Source: WGAB01 sp964406105
Lineage (GTDB): Bacteria; Hydrothermota; Hydrothermia; WGAB01
DNA: 64,000 nucleotides
Reading direction: 5' to 3'
NCBI GenBank assembly: GCA_964406105.1
Contig: CAYOQK010000062.1
Span: 4,256-68,255, forward strand
The notes under the pieces were generated by a model. It was not told where the DNA came from, searched no databases, and saw only the letters and a program-made list of their open reading frames with translations. The first letter of the stretch is position 1. Each line of letters starts with the position of its first letter. Positions 32,418 to 41,254 of this stretch are shown one piece after another. The position numbers and the translations under genes are program-made.

Positions 32418-35297
32418 ATGTGGATGACAGTATGGATCATGGCGTTGTTGTTGCAGAGTAGTGGGGATTCGTTGGGTGTGAGGACGGTGGGACTATGGCC
32501 GTATGGGCCGAGTTTCACTGTGAAGGTGGTGGACCGGACGGTGTATTTGGGAAGTGGAGGGGGAATCTACGTATTGGGTGTTGGAGAGGGGTGGAGTTTG
32601 GTGAAGGAAGCAGAGATTGTGACGCCTGGGGTGGTGTACGATGTGGAGTACAGGGACGGGTTGTTGTATGTAGCGGACGGTGCGAGGGGGTTAAGGGTGG
32701 TGGATGTGAGCGACCCAGGGAGTCCTGAGGAGTTGGGGTTTTGCGAGACGTTGGGAGGGGTGCATGGTGTGGATGTGGAGGGTGGATACGCGTATTTGGC
32801 GGACAGTGTGGGTGGTTTGAGGGTGATAGATGTGAGTGATCCGACGGATCCGGTGGAGGTGGGGCACTATGAGACCCCGTGGTGGGCTCGGGCGGTGCAG
32901 GTGAGGGGAGAGTATGTGTACCTGGTGGATGACTATGCGGGTTTGAAGGTTATAGATGTGAGTGATCCGGCGAATCCGGTGGAGGTGGGGAACTGTGACA
33001 CACCGGGATGGGCAGAGGGTGTGGATGTAGAGGGGAACTATGCGTATGTGGCGGATGGCAATGGTGGTTTGAGGGTGATAGATGTGAGTGATCCAGGGAA
33101 TCCGGTGGAGCTTGGGGATTACATTACACCTGGGTATGCGTGGGATGTGGATATGGAGGAGGGGTATGTGTATGTGGCGGATGGAGAGAAGGGGTTGAGG
33201 TTGGTGAGGGTAAGTGATCCAGCGAATCCGGTGGGAGTGGGGCATTACGATACGCCGGGATATGCTCGTGCTGTGGATGTAGAGGGGAGATATGCGTATG
33301 TGGCGGATGATGACCAGGGGTTGAGGGTGATAGATGTGAGTGATCCCGAGGATCCGGTGGAAAGGGGGCATTATGATACGCCGGGGTCTGCGCAAGGTGT
33401 GGATGTAGAGGGGGACTATGCGTATGTGGCGGATGGTGACCAGGGGTTGAGGGTGATAGATGTGAGTGATTCAACACATCCGGTGGAGGTGGGGTATTAT
33501 GACACGCCTGGATATGCGTTGGATGTGGATGTGGTGGGGGACATGGTGTATGTAGCGGATCATGGGAGTGGGTTGAGGGTGATAGATGTGAGTGATCCGG
33601 CGAATCCGGTGGAGGTGGGGTATTACGACACGCCGGGGTATGCTCAAGGTGTTAAGGTGGAGGGTGGGTACGCGTATGTGGCGGATGGGGACAGTGGGTT
33701 GAGGGTGATAGACGTGAGTGATCCGGCGAATCCGGTGGAGGTGGGGTATTGTGACATACCTTGGTGGGCCTATGATGTAGATGTGAAGGGGGGGTATGCG
33801 TACATAGCAGACGATTACGGTGGGTTGAGGGTGATAGATGTGAGTGATCCGGCGGATCCGGTGGAGGTGGGGTATTGTGACACTCCAGACAGGGCTCGGG
33901 ATGTGGTTGTGGAGGGTGGGTACGCGTATGTGGCGGATGGGGACAGTGGGTTGAGGGTGATAGATGTGAGTGATCCGGCGAATCCGGTGGGAATTGGTGG
34001 TTGGGACACACCTGGGTGGGCTTATGGGGTAGATGAAGAGGAGGGGTATGTGTATATAGCGGATCACTTTGGTGGGTTGCAGGTGATAGAGGTGAGCGAT
34101 TTGGAGAATCCGGTGGAGGTAGGGCACTACGCCACTTCAGGGTATGCGCGTCGTTTAAGAGTGAGGGAGGGGTATGTCTATTTGGCTGCGTTTGGGGGAG
34201 GTTTGAAGATCATAGATGTGAGCGACCCCTCGCATCCAGTAGAAGTCGGATCCGTGGAGATCCCCGGGTATGCTCGTGATGTGAATGTATCGTTGGTGTA
34301 CTATTCAAGAATTGCAAGGTTGCATGCCTGTGTAGCGGCTGGTGATTTGTATATAGTCCGCGTACAGGATCCTACGAACCCTTACATTGTAGGGCAGTGG
34401 GTCGGTTCCGGTCCTTATTATGCTGTGACCAATGCCACTGCTTTTGGTATGTATGATATAACGTTTGCCTTTGTGCTGAACGGCACGGACATTGTGAGCA
34501 TACAGATTACGCCACCGTGGGATCCTACGCTTTTGGATTGGTACACTACTCCCGGGTTTGCTACGGATTTGGAATTGACGCCCGGTGTGGGATATGCATT
34601 TTTCTTTTATGTAGCCGATGGTGACAGCGGATTACAGGTGTTAACGGGTGAAGCGTTTGGAGAGTATGGGCATCATGACACGCCTGGGTTTGCGCAGGGT
34701 GTGGCTGTGGAGGGGGGGTATGCGTACATAGCGGACGGCTACGGTGGGTTGAGGATCTTTGACGTGAGTGATCCAGCGAATCCGGTGGAGGTGGGATATT
34801 GCGAGTCTTTGCGGAGTGCACGCGGTGTGGATGCGGAGGGGAACTTGGTGTGCGTGGTGGAAGGCGATACAGGGTTGAAGGTGGTGGATGTGAGTGATCC
34901 GACGAATCCGGTGGTGGTAGGGTACTACGATACACCGGGGTATGCTTATGGGGTGCGGGTGAAGGACGGGCTCATTTACGTGGCCGATGGGGGGGGTGGT
35001 GTAAGGATTTACGAGTTTTACGGTGAGAAGGTGGAGGAGGGGGATGAGGATATCCGGGAGGAATTGTGGATGCAGGTGAGAGGTGGCTTGAGGAGGATAG
35101 AGGTGGAGTTTGGGGTGCCAAGGGGGAAGTATGCGATTGCGGAGGTTTACGATGTGGCAGGGAGGAGGTTGTGGAGCGAGAGGTTCCGTGAGGGTAGGCA
35201 TCGGGTAATGCAGAAGAGAGGGGCTGGAGTGTATGTGTTTCGGTTAAAGTTGAGTGATGGGGAGGTGAGAACGAAGAAGGTGGTGGTGGTGAGGTAA
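32418..35297 (+). CDS. Giant LVIVD-repeat beta-propeller protein with type-9-like sorting tail
   Basis: A 959-residue exported protein. After a short signal peptide come about 18 copies of a 42-residue repeat with core YVADGxxGLRVIDVSDPANPVEVG. This is the LVIVD/beta-propeller repeat of surface proteins. The first 13 copies are nearly identical at DNA level (126-nt units). Three diverged copies follow (about residues 620-755), then two or three good ones. The last 85 residues look like a type-9 secretion sorting domain (KYAIAEVYDVAGRRLWSERF ... GVYVFRLKLSDGEVRTKKVVVV). ATG at 32418 has AGGAGG 8 nt ahead. Codon use (GTG, GAT, GGG, AGG-rich, G-rich coding strand) is unlike its C-ending neighbours. 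It is a single gene flanked by its own promoter and terminator. Confidence 0.88.
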   Translation: MWMTVWIMALLLQSSGDSLGVRTVGLWPYGPSFTVKVVDRTVYLGSGGGIYVLGVGEGWSLVKEAEIVTPGVVYDVEYRDGLLYVADGARGLRVVDVSDPGSPEELGFCETLGGVHGVDVEGGYAYLADSVGGLRVIDVSDPTDPVEVGHYETPWWARAVQVRGEYVYLVDDYAGLKVIDVSDPANPVEVGNCDTPGWAEGVDVEGNYAYVADGNGGLRVIDVSDPGNPVELGDYITPGYAWDVDMEEGYVYVADGEKGLRLVRVSDPANPVGVGHYDTPGYARAVDVEGRYAYVADDDQGLRVIDVSDPEDPVERGHYDTPGSAQGVDVEGDYAYVADGDQGLRVIDVSDSTHPVEVGYYDTPGYALDVDVVGDMVYVADHGSGLRVIDVSDPANPVEVGYYDTPGYAQGVKVEGGYAYVADGDSGLRVIDVSDPANPVEVGYCDIPWWAYDVDVKGGYAYIADDYGGLRVIDVSDPADPVEVGYCDTPDRARDVVVEGGYAYVADGDSGLRVIDVSDPANPVGIGGWDTPGWAYGVDEEEGYVYIADHFGGLQVIEVSDLENPVEVGHYATSGYARRLRVREGYVYLAAFGGGLKIIDVSDPSHPVEVGSVEIPGYARDVNVSLVYYSRIARLHACVAAGDLYIVRVQDPTNPYIVGQWVGSGPYYAVTNATAFGMYDITFAFVLNGTDIVSIQITPPWDPTLLDWYTTPGFATDLELTPGVGYAFFFYVADGDSGLQVLTGEAFGEYGHHDTPGFAQGVAVEGGYAYIADGYGGLRIFDVSDPANPVEVGYCESLRSARGVDAEGNLVCVVEGDTGLKVVDVSDPTNPVVVGYYDTPGYAYGVRVKDGLIYVADGGGGVRIYEFYGEKVEEGDEDIREELWMQVRGGLRRIEVEFGVPRGKYAIAEVYDVAGRRLWSERFREGRHRVMQKRGAGVYVFRLKLSDGEVRTKKVVVVR

Positions 35298-35319
35298 AGA
35301 GGGGATTGAAGGTTTTGAG

Positions 35320-35360
35320 CGGGTCGGGTCCTGGACAAAGGGCTCGGCCCGTTGTTTTGT
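35320..35360 (+). terminator. Intrinsic terminator of the LVIVD gene
   Basis: A 12-bp stem with three G-T pairs (35320-35331 with 35340-35351) and an 8-nt loop, followed by TTGTTTTGT. It starts 23 nt after the stop codon. Confidence 0.75.
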
Positions 35361-35391
35361 GGTGGAGCGGGTACGGAGGGGGAGTCTGCGG

Positions 35392-35973
35392 TTAAGGCAG
35401 TTGGAAGGTGAAGGTGACGATGCCGTCCTGGAGGCCGGATAGGCCTGGAGGTAGGGGGCTGAACCGCCAGGTGCGGAGGCTTTCCAGCACCAAGCGTTCC
35501 AGTTCAGGGGGGCCCCGGCGCAAAAGGTCCACTGAGCCGATGGTGCCATCGGGCAGCACGGTGATCCGCACCTGGATTTCGGCTTCTCGGAGCAGGGGCA
35601 CTGGTGGAGGCAGCTGATACCGCACCAGTTGACGATCGGCAATGCGGCCTTGAATCTTCACGCCCAAGGCTTTCCCTCCCAGCAGCTGTTTCTCCGGCTG
35701 CTGGGTGTTGGGCTGCTGTTGGGCGAGCCGGCGTTTCAGGGCGAGTTCTTCGGGCAAGGGTTCGGTGCCCTCTAAGCGGGGTGGGGCAGGCTGAGGTTTG
35801 GGGGTAGGGCGAGGCACTTGGGGACTGGCGTATACCGCGGGTGCTGGCGCAAAGGTGATGGCCAGCCAGGTTTCTGGGGCCTCGGGCACCTGCACGTGCC
35901 ACAGGGCAAACGCCACCAGGAGCACCAGATGAAGCGCCAGGGACAGGACCCAAGCGACTGCGCGTTCGGTCAT
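35392..35973 (-). CDS. TonB-like protein (second locus)
   Basis: A 193-residue TonB-type transducer: N-terminal membrane helix (about residues 8-25), Pro-rich linker (PQVPRPTPKPQPAPP), and a C-terminal domain. The domain contains REAEIQVRITVLPDGTIGSVDLLR and a closing strand GIVTFTFQLP, matching the TonB C-terminal fold. It is much shorter than the other TonB (340 residues), so it may span a smaller gap or serve another partner. Its ATG overlaps the exbD stop (ATGA). Last gene of the pyrG-to-tonB run. Confidence 0.82.
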   Translation of the reverse strand: MTERAVAWVLSLALHLVLLVAFALWHVQVPEAPETWLAITFAPAPAVYASPQVPRPTPKPQPAPPRLEGTEPLPEELALKRRLAQQQPNTQQPEKQLLGGKALGVKIQGRIADRQLVRYQLPPPVPLLREAEIQVRITVLPDGTIGSVDLLRRGPPELERLVLESLRTWRFSPLPPGLSGLQDGIVTFTFQLP

Positions 35974-36374
35974 TCGCTCCCCTCGTGGGTGGCGATCACC
36001 AGGCGCTCGGCTCCCCCCTTCCGGGCGGCCTCCAGCACCTCAATAGCCCTTTGGAGGGGAACCTCCCGATCGGACATCAGCACCACCGGGGTTTCAGGCC
36101 TGCGTTGCAGGATTTGGTGCAAACGGGGCGGTAGGGCATCCAGAGCGATAGCCTCTTGGTTCAAGTACAAGCGCCCGTCGCGGGTGAGGGTAAGCACCAC
36201 TGGAGAGCGTTCCTTTAGGGGTTTGGCCTCGGCTTTGGGCAGTTTTACCCGGATCCCTTGGCTCAGCACGAAGGTGGAGGTAAGCAGGAAGTAGATGAGC
36301 AGGAGGAGCACGATGTCGGCCAGGGAGATAACGGAGAAGGTGGTGAGCGGTTTGTTCCGCAGTTTCACGGGCAT
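35970..36374 (-). CDS. exbD: ExbD/TolR-family proton-channel subunit (second locus)
   Basis: A 134-residue ExbD with the helix at about residues 16-37 and the proton-carrying Asp present (SLADIVLLLLIYFLL, residue 20). A periplasmic domain of normal size follows. It lies 3 nt after exbB and overlaps the TonB gene by 4 nt. Together they form a complete ExbB-ExbD-TonB set. Confidence 0.9.
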   Translation of the reverse strand: MPVKLRNKPLTTFSVISLADIVLLLLIYFLLTSTFVLSQGIRVKLPKAEAKPLKERSPVVLTLTRDGRLYLNQEAIALDALPPRLHQILQRRPETPVVLMSDREVPLQRAIEVLEAARKGGAERLVIATHEGSE

Positions 36375-36377
36375 GGT

Positions 36378-36992
36378 TCACCGCTCCGATTTCAAGAGGT
36401 CTAACAGGTCCAGGGTGTGGCGTTCCAGGTTGACCACCAGGTCTTGGGCCCGGCCCAACAGGTAGTTGTACAGCAGGTACGCCACGATGCCCACGGACAG
36501 GCCCACGGCTGTGGTTACCAGGGCTTCCCAAATGCCTCCAGCCAGCACAGTGGCGTCCACGGAGCCCCCTTGGCGTTGCACGGCCATAAAGGCCCGGATC
36601 ATGCCGGTGACGGTGCCCAGGAAGCCCAACAGAGGCGCCAGGCCGGCCACGGTGGCCAGGGCCAAGAGGTTACGTTCCAGGGCATGGGCTTCCAGGTGCA
36701 GTTGGTCGGTGGCATAGGCCTTGAGATCGGCCAGGGGCAGATGGCGGTGATCCAGCACAGCCAACACCACACGGGCCAAGGGGATTTCGGTACGGCGGCT
36801 CAAGGCACGGGCAGCCTCATGGTCTTGGGTGCGCAGAGCGTTTTTGATTTGCCGTAAGTATTCCTCCAGGCCTCTTTGCACTCGGTGGAACACGATCCAC
36901 CGTTCGGCGGCTACGGCCAGGGCGATCAAGGACAAAAGGAGGATCAACCAAACGATCCAACCGCCACGGGCCAGGATGTCTAAAAGGGTCAT
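36378..36992 (-). CDS. exbB: ExbB/TolQ/MotA-family proton channel protein (second locus)
   Basis: A 204-residue protein with three helices (about residues 12-30, 108-130, 150-175). The family segment is LLALATVAGLAPLLGFLGTVTGMIRAFMAVQ followed by GGIWEALVTTAVGLSVGIVAYLLYNYL. The ATG at 36992 overlaps the stop of the barrel gene (ATGA). A much longer in-frame extension upstream lies in that gene and has no family similarity. Confidence 0.9.
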   Translation of the reverse strand: MTLLDILARGGWIVWLILLLSLIALAVAAERWIVFHRVQRGLEEYLRQIKNALRTQDHEAARALSRRTEIPLARVVLAVLDHRHLPLADLKAYATDQLHLEAHALERNLLALATVAGLAPLLGFLGTVTGMIRAFMAVQRQGGSVDATVLAGGIWEALVTTAVGLSVGIVAYLLYNYLLGRAQDLVVNLERHTLDLLDLLKSER

Positions 36993-38497
36993 GGAACGCC
37001 TCCTTGGTTGATGGGCAGTTGCCACCAGAGGCCCAGGAATAAGCGGCGGCCCCTGGTGAGATCCTGGAGTTGATCCGTCAGGTTCCAAACGCCAGCGGCA
37101 GCCCAAAAGGCTCCGTAGACCTTCTGGCGGAGCCAAACATCTACGGTAAAGATTTGGGCTTTGCGAAATTGGATTACTCCCTGAGTGGAAGGGGTTACCG
37201 CGTAGGAGAGACGGGTCCATCCCCAGGACAGCAGGGGGTTGGTGCGGAAAACCCCTGCCCACCATAGGGTCCAGCGGGAATGGGCCCAGGTTCCCCCCAT
37301 TTCCAGATACTCCGAGACACCGGAGAAGGACGAGAACAGCCCCACGGGCAGGTTTTCTATCCGCTCTAAGCCCAATCGGATCAGCAGCGTCGTGGGGCCC
37401 CTTTTCCTGTGGTGGTGCAACCGCAAACCGCCCCGCCAACCCGGGGGGAAATGCTGAGAGGTGATCCAAGTGGAAGTCTCGTAGGGTTGGAGCGAGTGGT
37501 CCAGCAGGAACTCCGGATCCAGGGAGGGAAGAGAGGGGCTGAAGAGGGCAGCCATATGCAGCGGGTTTGGGGGTTCGGAGTTGGGGAACACCGTTTGACC
37601 GTAAAGTTGGATCCCCCACGTGCGGGCAGGCCCAAGCCGCAGGAATCCCACGTGCCCTACGGGTCTCCAGAGCCCCGAAGGAAGGTGAACGACCCCGGCC
37701 AAGAGGGTCCACAGGCCTGCAGATCGCCAGGCGGTCAGTCCAGTAGTGGCTTCCAGGGTCGTGGTCGTAAAGGAATCACCCATCTCCCGGCTGCCCTGAA
37801 GCCGCAGATGGGCTTTGGTGGAGGCGTTGATGGCATACTGCACCCCTGCGGAGGCTCCCACGGTGGCCGAGAGAAGGATTTCGGTGGTGTCCTTGGATAC
37901 CACACCTTCCTCCCCTGTTTGGCGTCGGTGTATGGTGATCCAGGGAGCCCAGGTAAGGGTCCAAGGGCCAGGGGTTGTTTGGAGTTCTGCCCGCAGGGTG
38001 CCCCAGGTGGCGGTTCCTTGAGGGAGATGCCGGCCGTGGAACTCCACTTTCTGCAGGCCTTTTTGGAGGTGTACTCCACCGGAGACCCATGGGCCCTGGC
38101 TGGGGAAAGCCTCCGAGGTCCACTGGCTAACGGCTCCCCACGCCGAGGCCGATCCACCAGGCTGCTGGCTTTGGAGGGCCAGGCCGGCGGTGAAGCCCCC
38201 GAAGCCTGGCAGCACGTATCCCTCGCTTCGCAAAGAAGGGGCTGAGGGGGGAACGAACCGAGGCAGGGAGGGAAGCACAGTCAAGGCCTTGGGGGGTGCA
38301 AAGAACGCTGGCGGCAAGGAGGGCACACCGGGCTCCGGGGTGTAGGCTACACGGGGATAGGCCTCCACTGTCTCCCGGTGGAGTTGGAGGGTATCCAAGC
38401 CGTAAATGACGAACTTGCCCAACTTCAAGGTAGGCAAGCGAGGGGCCAGGGTATCTTGACCTGCGACGAGCAGAATCAAAAGCATCACCGACTTCAT
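36989..38497 (-). CDS. Predicted outer-membrane beta-barrel protein
   Basis: I do not recognise the family. The 502-residue protein has a signal peptide (KSVMLLILLVAGQ), a Pro-rich stretch (about residues 40-80) and then about 400 residues of alternating polar/aromatic strands (for example TWGTLRAELQTTPGPWTLTWAPW and GLWTLLAGVVHLPSGLWRPVGHVGFLRLG). This is the pattern of a beta-barrel. There is no plug domain, so it is not a standard TonB-dependent receptor. It is coupled by 4-nt overlaps to the TPR gene upstream and exbB downstream, so it may be the outer-membrane target of this TonB set. That link is inferred. Confidence 0.65.
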   Translation of the reverse strand: MKSVMLLILLVAGQDTLAPRLPTLKLGKFVIYGLDTLQLHRETVEAYPRVAYTPEPGVPSLPPAFFAPPKALTVLPSLPRFVPPSAPSLRSEGYVLPGFGGFTAGLALQSQQPGGSASAWGAVSQWTSEAFPSQGPWVSGGVHLQKGLQKVEFHGRHLPQGTATWGTLRAELQTTPGPWTLTWAPWITIHRRQTGEEGVVSKDTTEILLSATVGASAGVQYAINASTKAHLRLQGSREMGDSFTTTTLEATTGLTAWRSAGLWTLLAGVVHLPSGLWRPVGHVGFLRLGPARTWGIQLYGQTVFPNSEPPNPLHMAALFSPSLPSLDPEFLLDHSLQPYETSTWITSQHFPPGWRGGLRLHHHRKRGPTTLLIRLGLERIENLPVGLFSSFSGVSEYLEMGGTWAHSRWTLWWAGVFRTNPLLSWGWTRLSYAVTPSTQGVIQFRKAQIFTVDVWLRQKVYGAFWAAAGVWNLTDQLQDLTRGRRLFLGLWWQLPINQGGVP

Positions 38498-41205
38498 GGG
38501 CCTACCTCCCCGGTCGGTTGCGGGGGAGAGATGGAAGTGTCTCCCTGCATTTCTCTCCAGCGCTGTTCCAGTCGGTTGGCTCGGATCTTGGCTTCCCGGG
38601 CACGGGGGTTCTGTGGGTATTTCCGGGCATACCGGCGATATGCCACGATGGCCTCCCGCAGGCGATCCATTTTCTCGTAGGTTTCTGCCGCCTGCCACAA
38701 CGCAGGGGCTGCAATCCCGGGGACGGATTCAAACAGGGTGGCTGCGGTGATGAACGCTTCCACAGCGCCCTTGAGATCGCCCCACTCCCGCAGCAGTTGG
38801 CCTTTGGTCAGCCAGGCTTGGCCTGCCAGTTCATCCGAGTGTCGCTGGATCACCGAGTCCAAGAGGGCGATGGCTTGCTCCCGTTGGCCCCGTTGGAACA
38901 CCAGAGGGGCCCAGGCCACCAAGGCGGCATCGGTGAGCGGATGGCGGGGGTATTGGTGGTACAGTCGGGCGAAGAAGGTGTCGGCCGTGGCGCTGTCTCC
39001 TTCGGCCAAGGACAAAAGGGCCACCTGATACAGGGCCTGGGGCCGGAAAGTGCTCAAGGCGTGATGCTGGAGAAAGGCCCGAAAGGCCCGAAGGGCTTCC
39101 CGGGTTTTGCCCAGTTTTGCCCAGCACTCGGCTCGGCGAAAGTCGGCCTCCTCGTGGCCGCGAAGGGCCGTGAAGTAGTCCAGTGCCCGCTGGCATTGGC
39201 CCAGCCGATAGGCTGCCATGCCCGCGGTCCACAGGGCCTCTTGCCGGTGGAGGGTGTCGGCACCCACGGCCAGAAAGGTGTCAGCCAAGGCCAGGGCTCG
39301 GTCGTACTCCCCGATGTTGTATCGGAACTGGGCTTCCCGCAGAAGCAGCAGGGTGCGCAACGTGGGGATCTGCTGCCGGAGTTGGGTCAAGAGGAGGCCC
39401 AGGGTGTCGGTACGGTGCATCTTTTGCGCTGTCCAAAAGAGGCCCTCCAGAGCCTGGTCCACCAGTGGGCTCGTGGGAAACCGCTCAATAAGGGCAAAGT
39501 ACGCCGCTAAGGCCTTGGGGTACTGCTCGTGGTTGTAAAGCAGGTTGGCCCGTTCCAGAAGGATGCGGTCCTGGAGATCCGGTGAGGCCTGGGCGTGCAG
39601 AGTTTCCAGGGCCCTGAGGGCCTTGTCCAGATCACCAGCCATCTCCCAGCTGGTGGCCATCAGGTAAAGGGCCAGCGAGGTATGGGGTGCGTTGGGCCAG
39701 TTCCGCACCAGATGCTCCAGCCATTGGGCTGCTTCGGTGTAGCGACGTTGACGGTACAGGCTTAAGGCCATGCCCCACAGGGCCTCACGTTGCACCTCTG
39801 GCCGCTGGGCCCGTTGCCAAGCCTCACGGAACCAGGTTTCTGCCCGGCGGTACTGCCGAAGGTTAAAGGCGCAGTCTCCCAGGTACAGCAGCACCTGCTG
39901 GCGGAGTTCCGGCAACACGAGGGCCTGCTGCAGATTCCTTTGGGCCAGGCCGTAGTAGCCCTGCCGGTAGGCCACCAGGCCCAAAAGGTAGTGCACATAG
40001 GGAGTCCACTGGGGAGGGGCCTCGTTCTGCAGCCGTTGGAGCCACCGATACGCCTGGGCGTAGTTGTTCTCCTGAAAGGCCGCTACAGCCTCCAGGAACC
40101 GCCGGTGGCGGGCCAAGGAGTCGGGCAGAGGCCCCACGATGGCACGGATCTGCGAACGGGCAGGCCCGGGTTGTCCCGCCCGCAGGAGGGTTTCAGCGTA
40201 CTTGAGCCGGTAAAAGGCGTGCCAGGAGGAATCCACCTGGAACTCCAGGGAGCGGAACCTCGCCAGTGCTTCCAGGAGTTGACCAGAGAAGCCCAGGGCC
40301 TGGGCCTCCAGGAACCGAAACAGGGGGGCAAGGGTGGGGGGTGCCGTTTCCCCGCCGAGTTCCTGGACCACCTTTAGAGGGTGGCCCAGGCGAAGATCCA
40401 AAGCGGCTAACCCATAGCGGGCATAGGGCCGGAGGGCGGGATCGTGGACCCCCTGCAACAGGATCTGTGCAGAGTCGGTCACCGCCCTGCGCAGGTAGGC
40501 CAACCCCGCCAGCAGGGTCAAGGCCTCGTGGAAGACTCCCTGTCTGGGGATCTGGGTAACCCACAGGTTCCGGCCCAACCGATACGCGGCCAAGGCCTGC
40601 AGCAGGCGCGAGGTGTCGTCCTCCAGGGGCCTCAACCGTTCCAGGGCCTCGGCGTAGCGGCCCAATTGATACAAGGCAAACCCTTGAAGGCGTTGTGATT
40701 CGGGAACCCCTTGAAGCGTTGCCAGGGCCTCTTGGGCTCGGCCTGTGGCGAGGCACAAACGGGCCAGGGTGATGCGCAAGGAGACGTGTAGGTCTGGTGG
40801 CGTGGGGCCTTGAAGAGCCCGCTGGAGCAAGACCCGTGCGGTGTCCAGTTGTCCTTCCTGAAGATGGAGGTGGATCCGTCGGAGCAGCACGGGCCCTCGC
40901 AGGGATTCGGGGAGGGCCCGGTAAGCGTGGCGGTACAGGGTATCGGCGGCGATATAAAAGCCCTGGTGCTCGGCCAGTTCCGCCCACCAAAGCCAGGCGA
41001 AGCCCTGAGTGGCAGGGTACTGGAGGGTAAGCAAGTGGCGGATCAGGGTTTCTTCCTCTTGGGCGGGCATGCGCAGGTGTCCCCGTTGGATCTGCTCGCT
41101 GAGGCGAAGGGCCAAGGAATCGGGCCGAGTCGTCCCGTGAAGGTGACAAGCGATGAGGAAGAGGAGCATCCAGAGGAAACGCCCTCTATGTGCCCGGATT
41201 CGCAC
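38494..41205 (-). CDS. Large TPR-repeat exported protein (second locus)
   Basis: A 903-residue protein of tandem helix pairs of TPR type (for example RQYRRAETWFREAWQRAQRPEVQREALWGMALSLYRQRRY, and many AxxxLGRYAEALERL-like units). An N-terminal hydrophobic stretch acts as signal or anchor (LWMLLFLIACHLHG, with a Cys that could be lipidated). I chose GTG at 41205 because GGGAGG lies 8 nt ahead; a GTG nine bases earlier overlaps that ribosome site. It lies 49 nt after pyrG and overlaps the barrel gene by 4 nt. It parallels the 3163 TPR gene of the other exbB/tonB locus. Confidence 0.83.
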   Translation of the reverse strand: MRIRAHRGRFLWMLLFLIACHLHGTTRPDSLALRLSEQIQRGHLRMPAQEEETLIRHLLTLQYPATQGFAWLWWAELAEHQGFYIAADTLYRHAYRALPESLRGPVLLRRIHLHLQEGQLDTARVLLQRALQGPTPPDLHVSLRITLARLCLATGRAQEALATLQGVPESQRLQGFALYQLGRYAEALERLRPLEDDTSRLLQALAAYRLGRNLWVTQIPRQGVFHEALTLLAGLAYLRRAVTDSAQILLQGVHDPALRPYARYGLAALDLRLGHPLKVVQELGGETAPPTLAPLFRFLEAQALGFSGQLLEALARFRSLEFQVDSSWHAFYRLKYAETLLRAGQPGPARSQIRAIVGPLPDSLARHRRFLEAVAAFQENNYAQAYRWLQRLQNEAPPQWTPYVHYLLGLVAYRQGYYGLAQRNLQQALVLPELRQQVLLYLGDCAFNLRQYRRAETWFREAWQRAQRPEVQREALWGMALSLYRQRRYTEAAQWLEHLVRNWPNAPHTSLALYLMATSWEMAGDLDKALRALETLHAQASPDLQDRILLERANLLYNHEQYPKALAAYFALIERFPTSPLVDQALEGLFWTAQKMHRTDTLGLLLTQLRQQIPTLRTLLLLREAQFRYNIGEYDRALALADTFLAVGADTLHRQEALWTAGMAAYRLGQCQRALDYFTALRGHEEADFRRAECWAKLGKTREALRAFRAFLQHHALSTFRPQALYQVALLSLAEGDSATADTFFARLYHQYPRHPLTDAALVAWAPLVFQRGQREQAIALLDSVIQRHSDELAGQAWLTKGQLLREWGDLKGAVEAFITAATLFESVPGIAAPALWQAAETYEKMDRLREAIVAYRRYARKYPQNPRAREAKIRANRLEQRWREMQGDTSISPPQPTGEVGP

Positions 41206-41254
41206 GGAATACACCTCCCTCTTCAGATTTTAAAGGTAAAGCCGGGCCTCAAAC

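Noticed and set aside
32691..34127. Long minus-strand frames rich in His, Pro and Ile opposite the LVIVD gene
   Set aside because: They repeat only because the sense strand repeats, and the sense frame has signal peptide, repeats and sorting tail.
32650..34260. CRISPR-like regular repeats
   Set aside because: The 126-bp units have no unique spacers, stay in one reading frame and code for LVIVD repeats.
36993..37712. N-terminal extension of the second ExbB
   Set aside because: It is out of frame with, and inside, the barrel gene; ExbB similarity begins at 36992 with an ATGA overlap.
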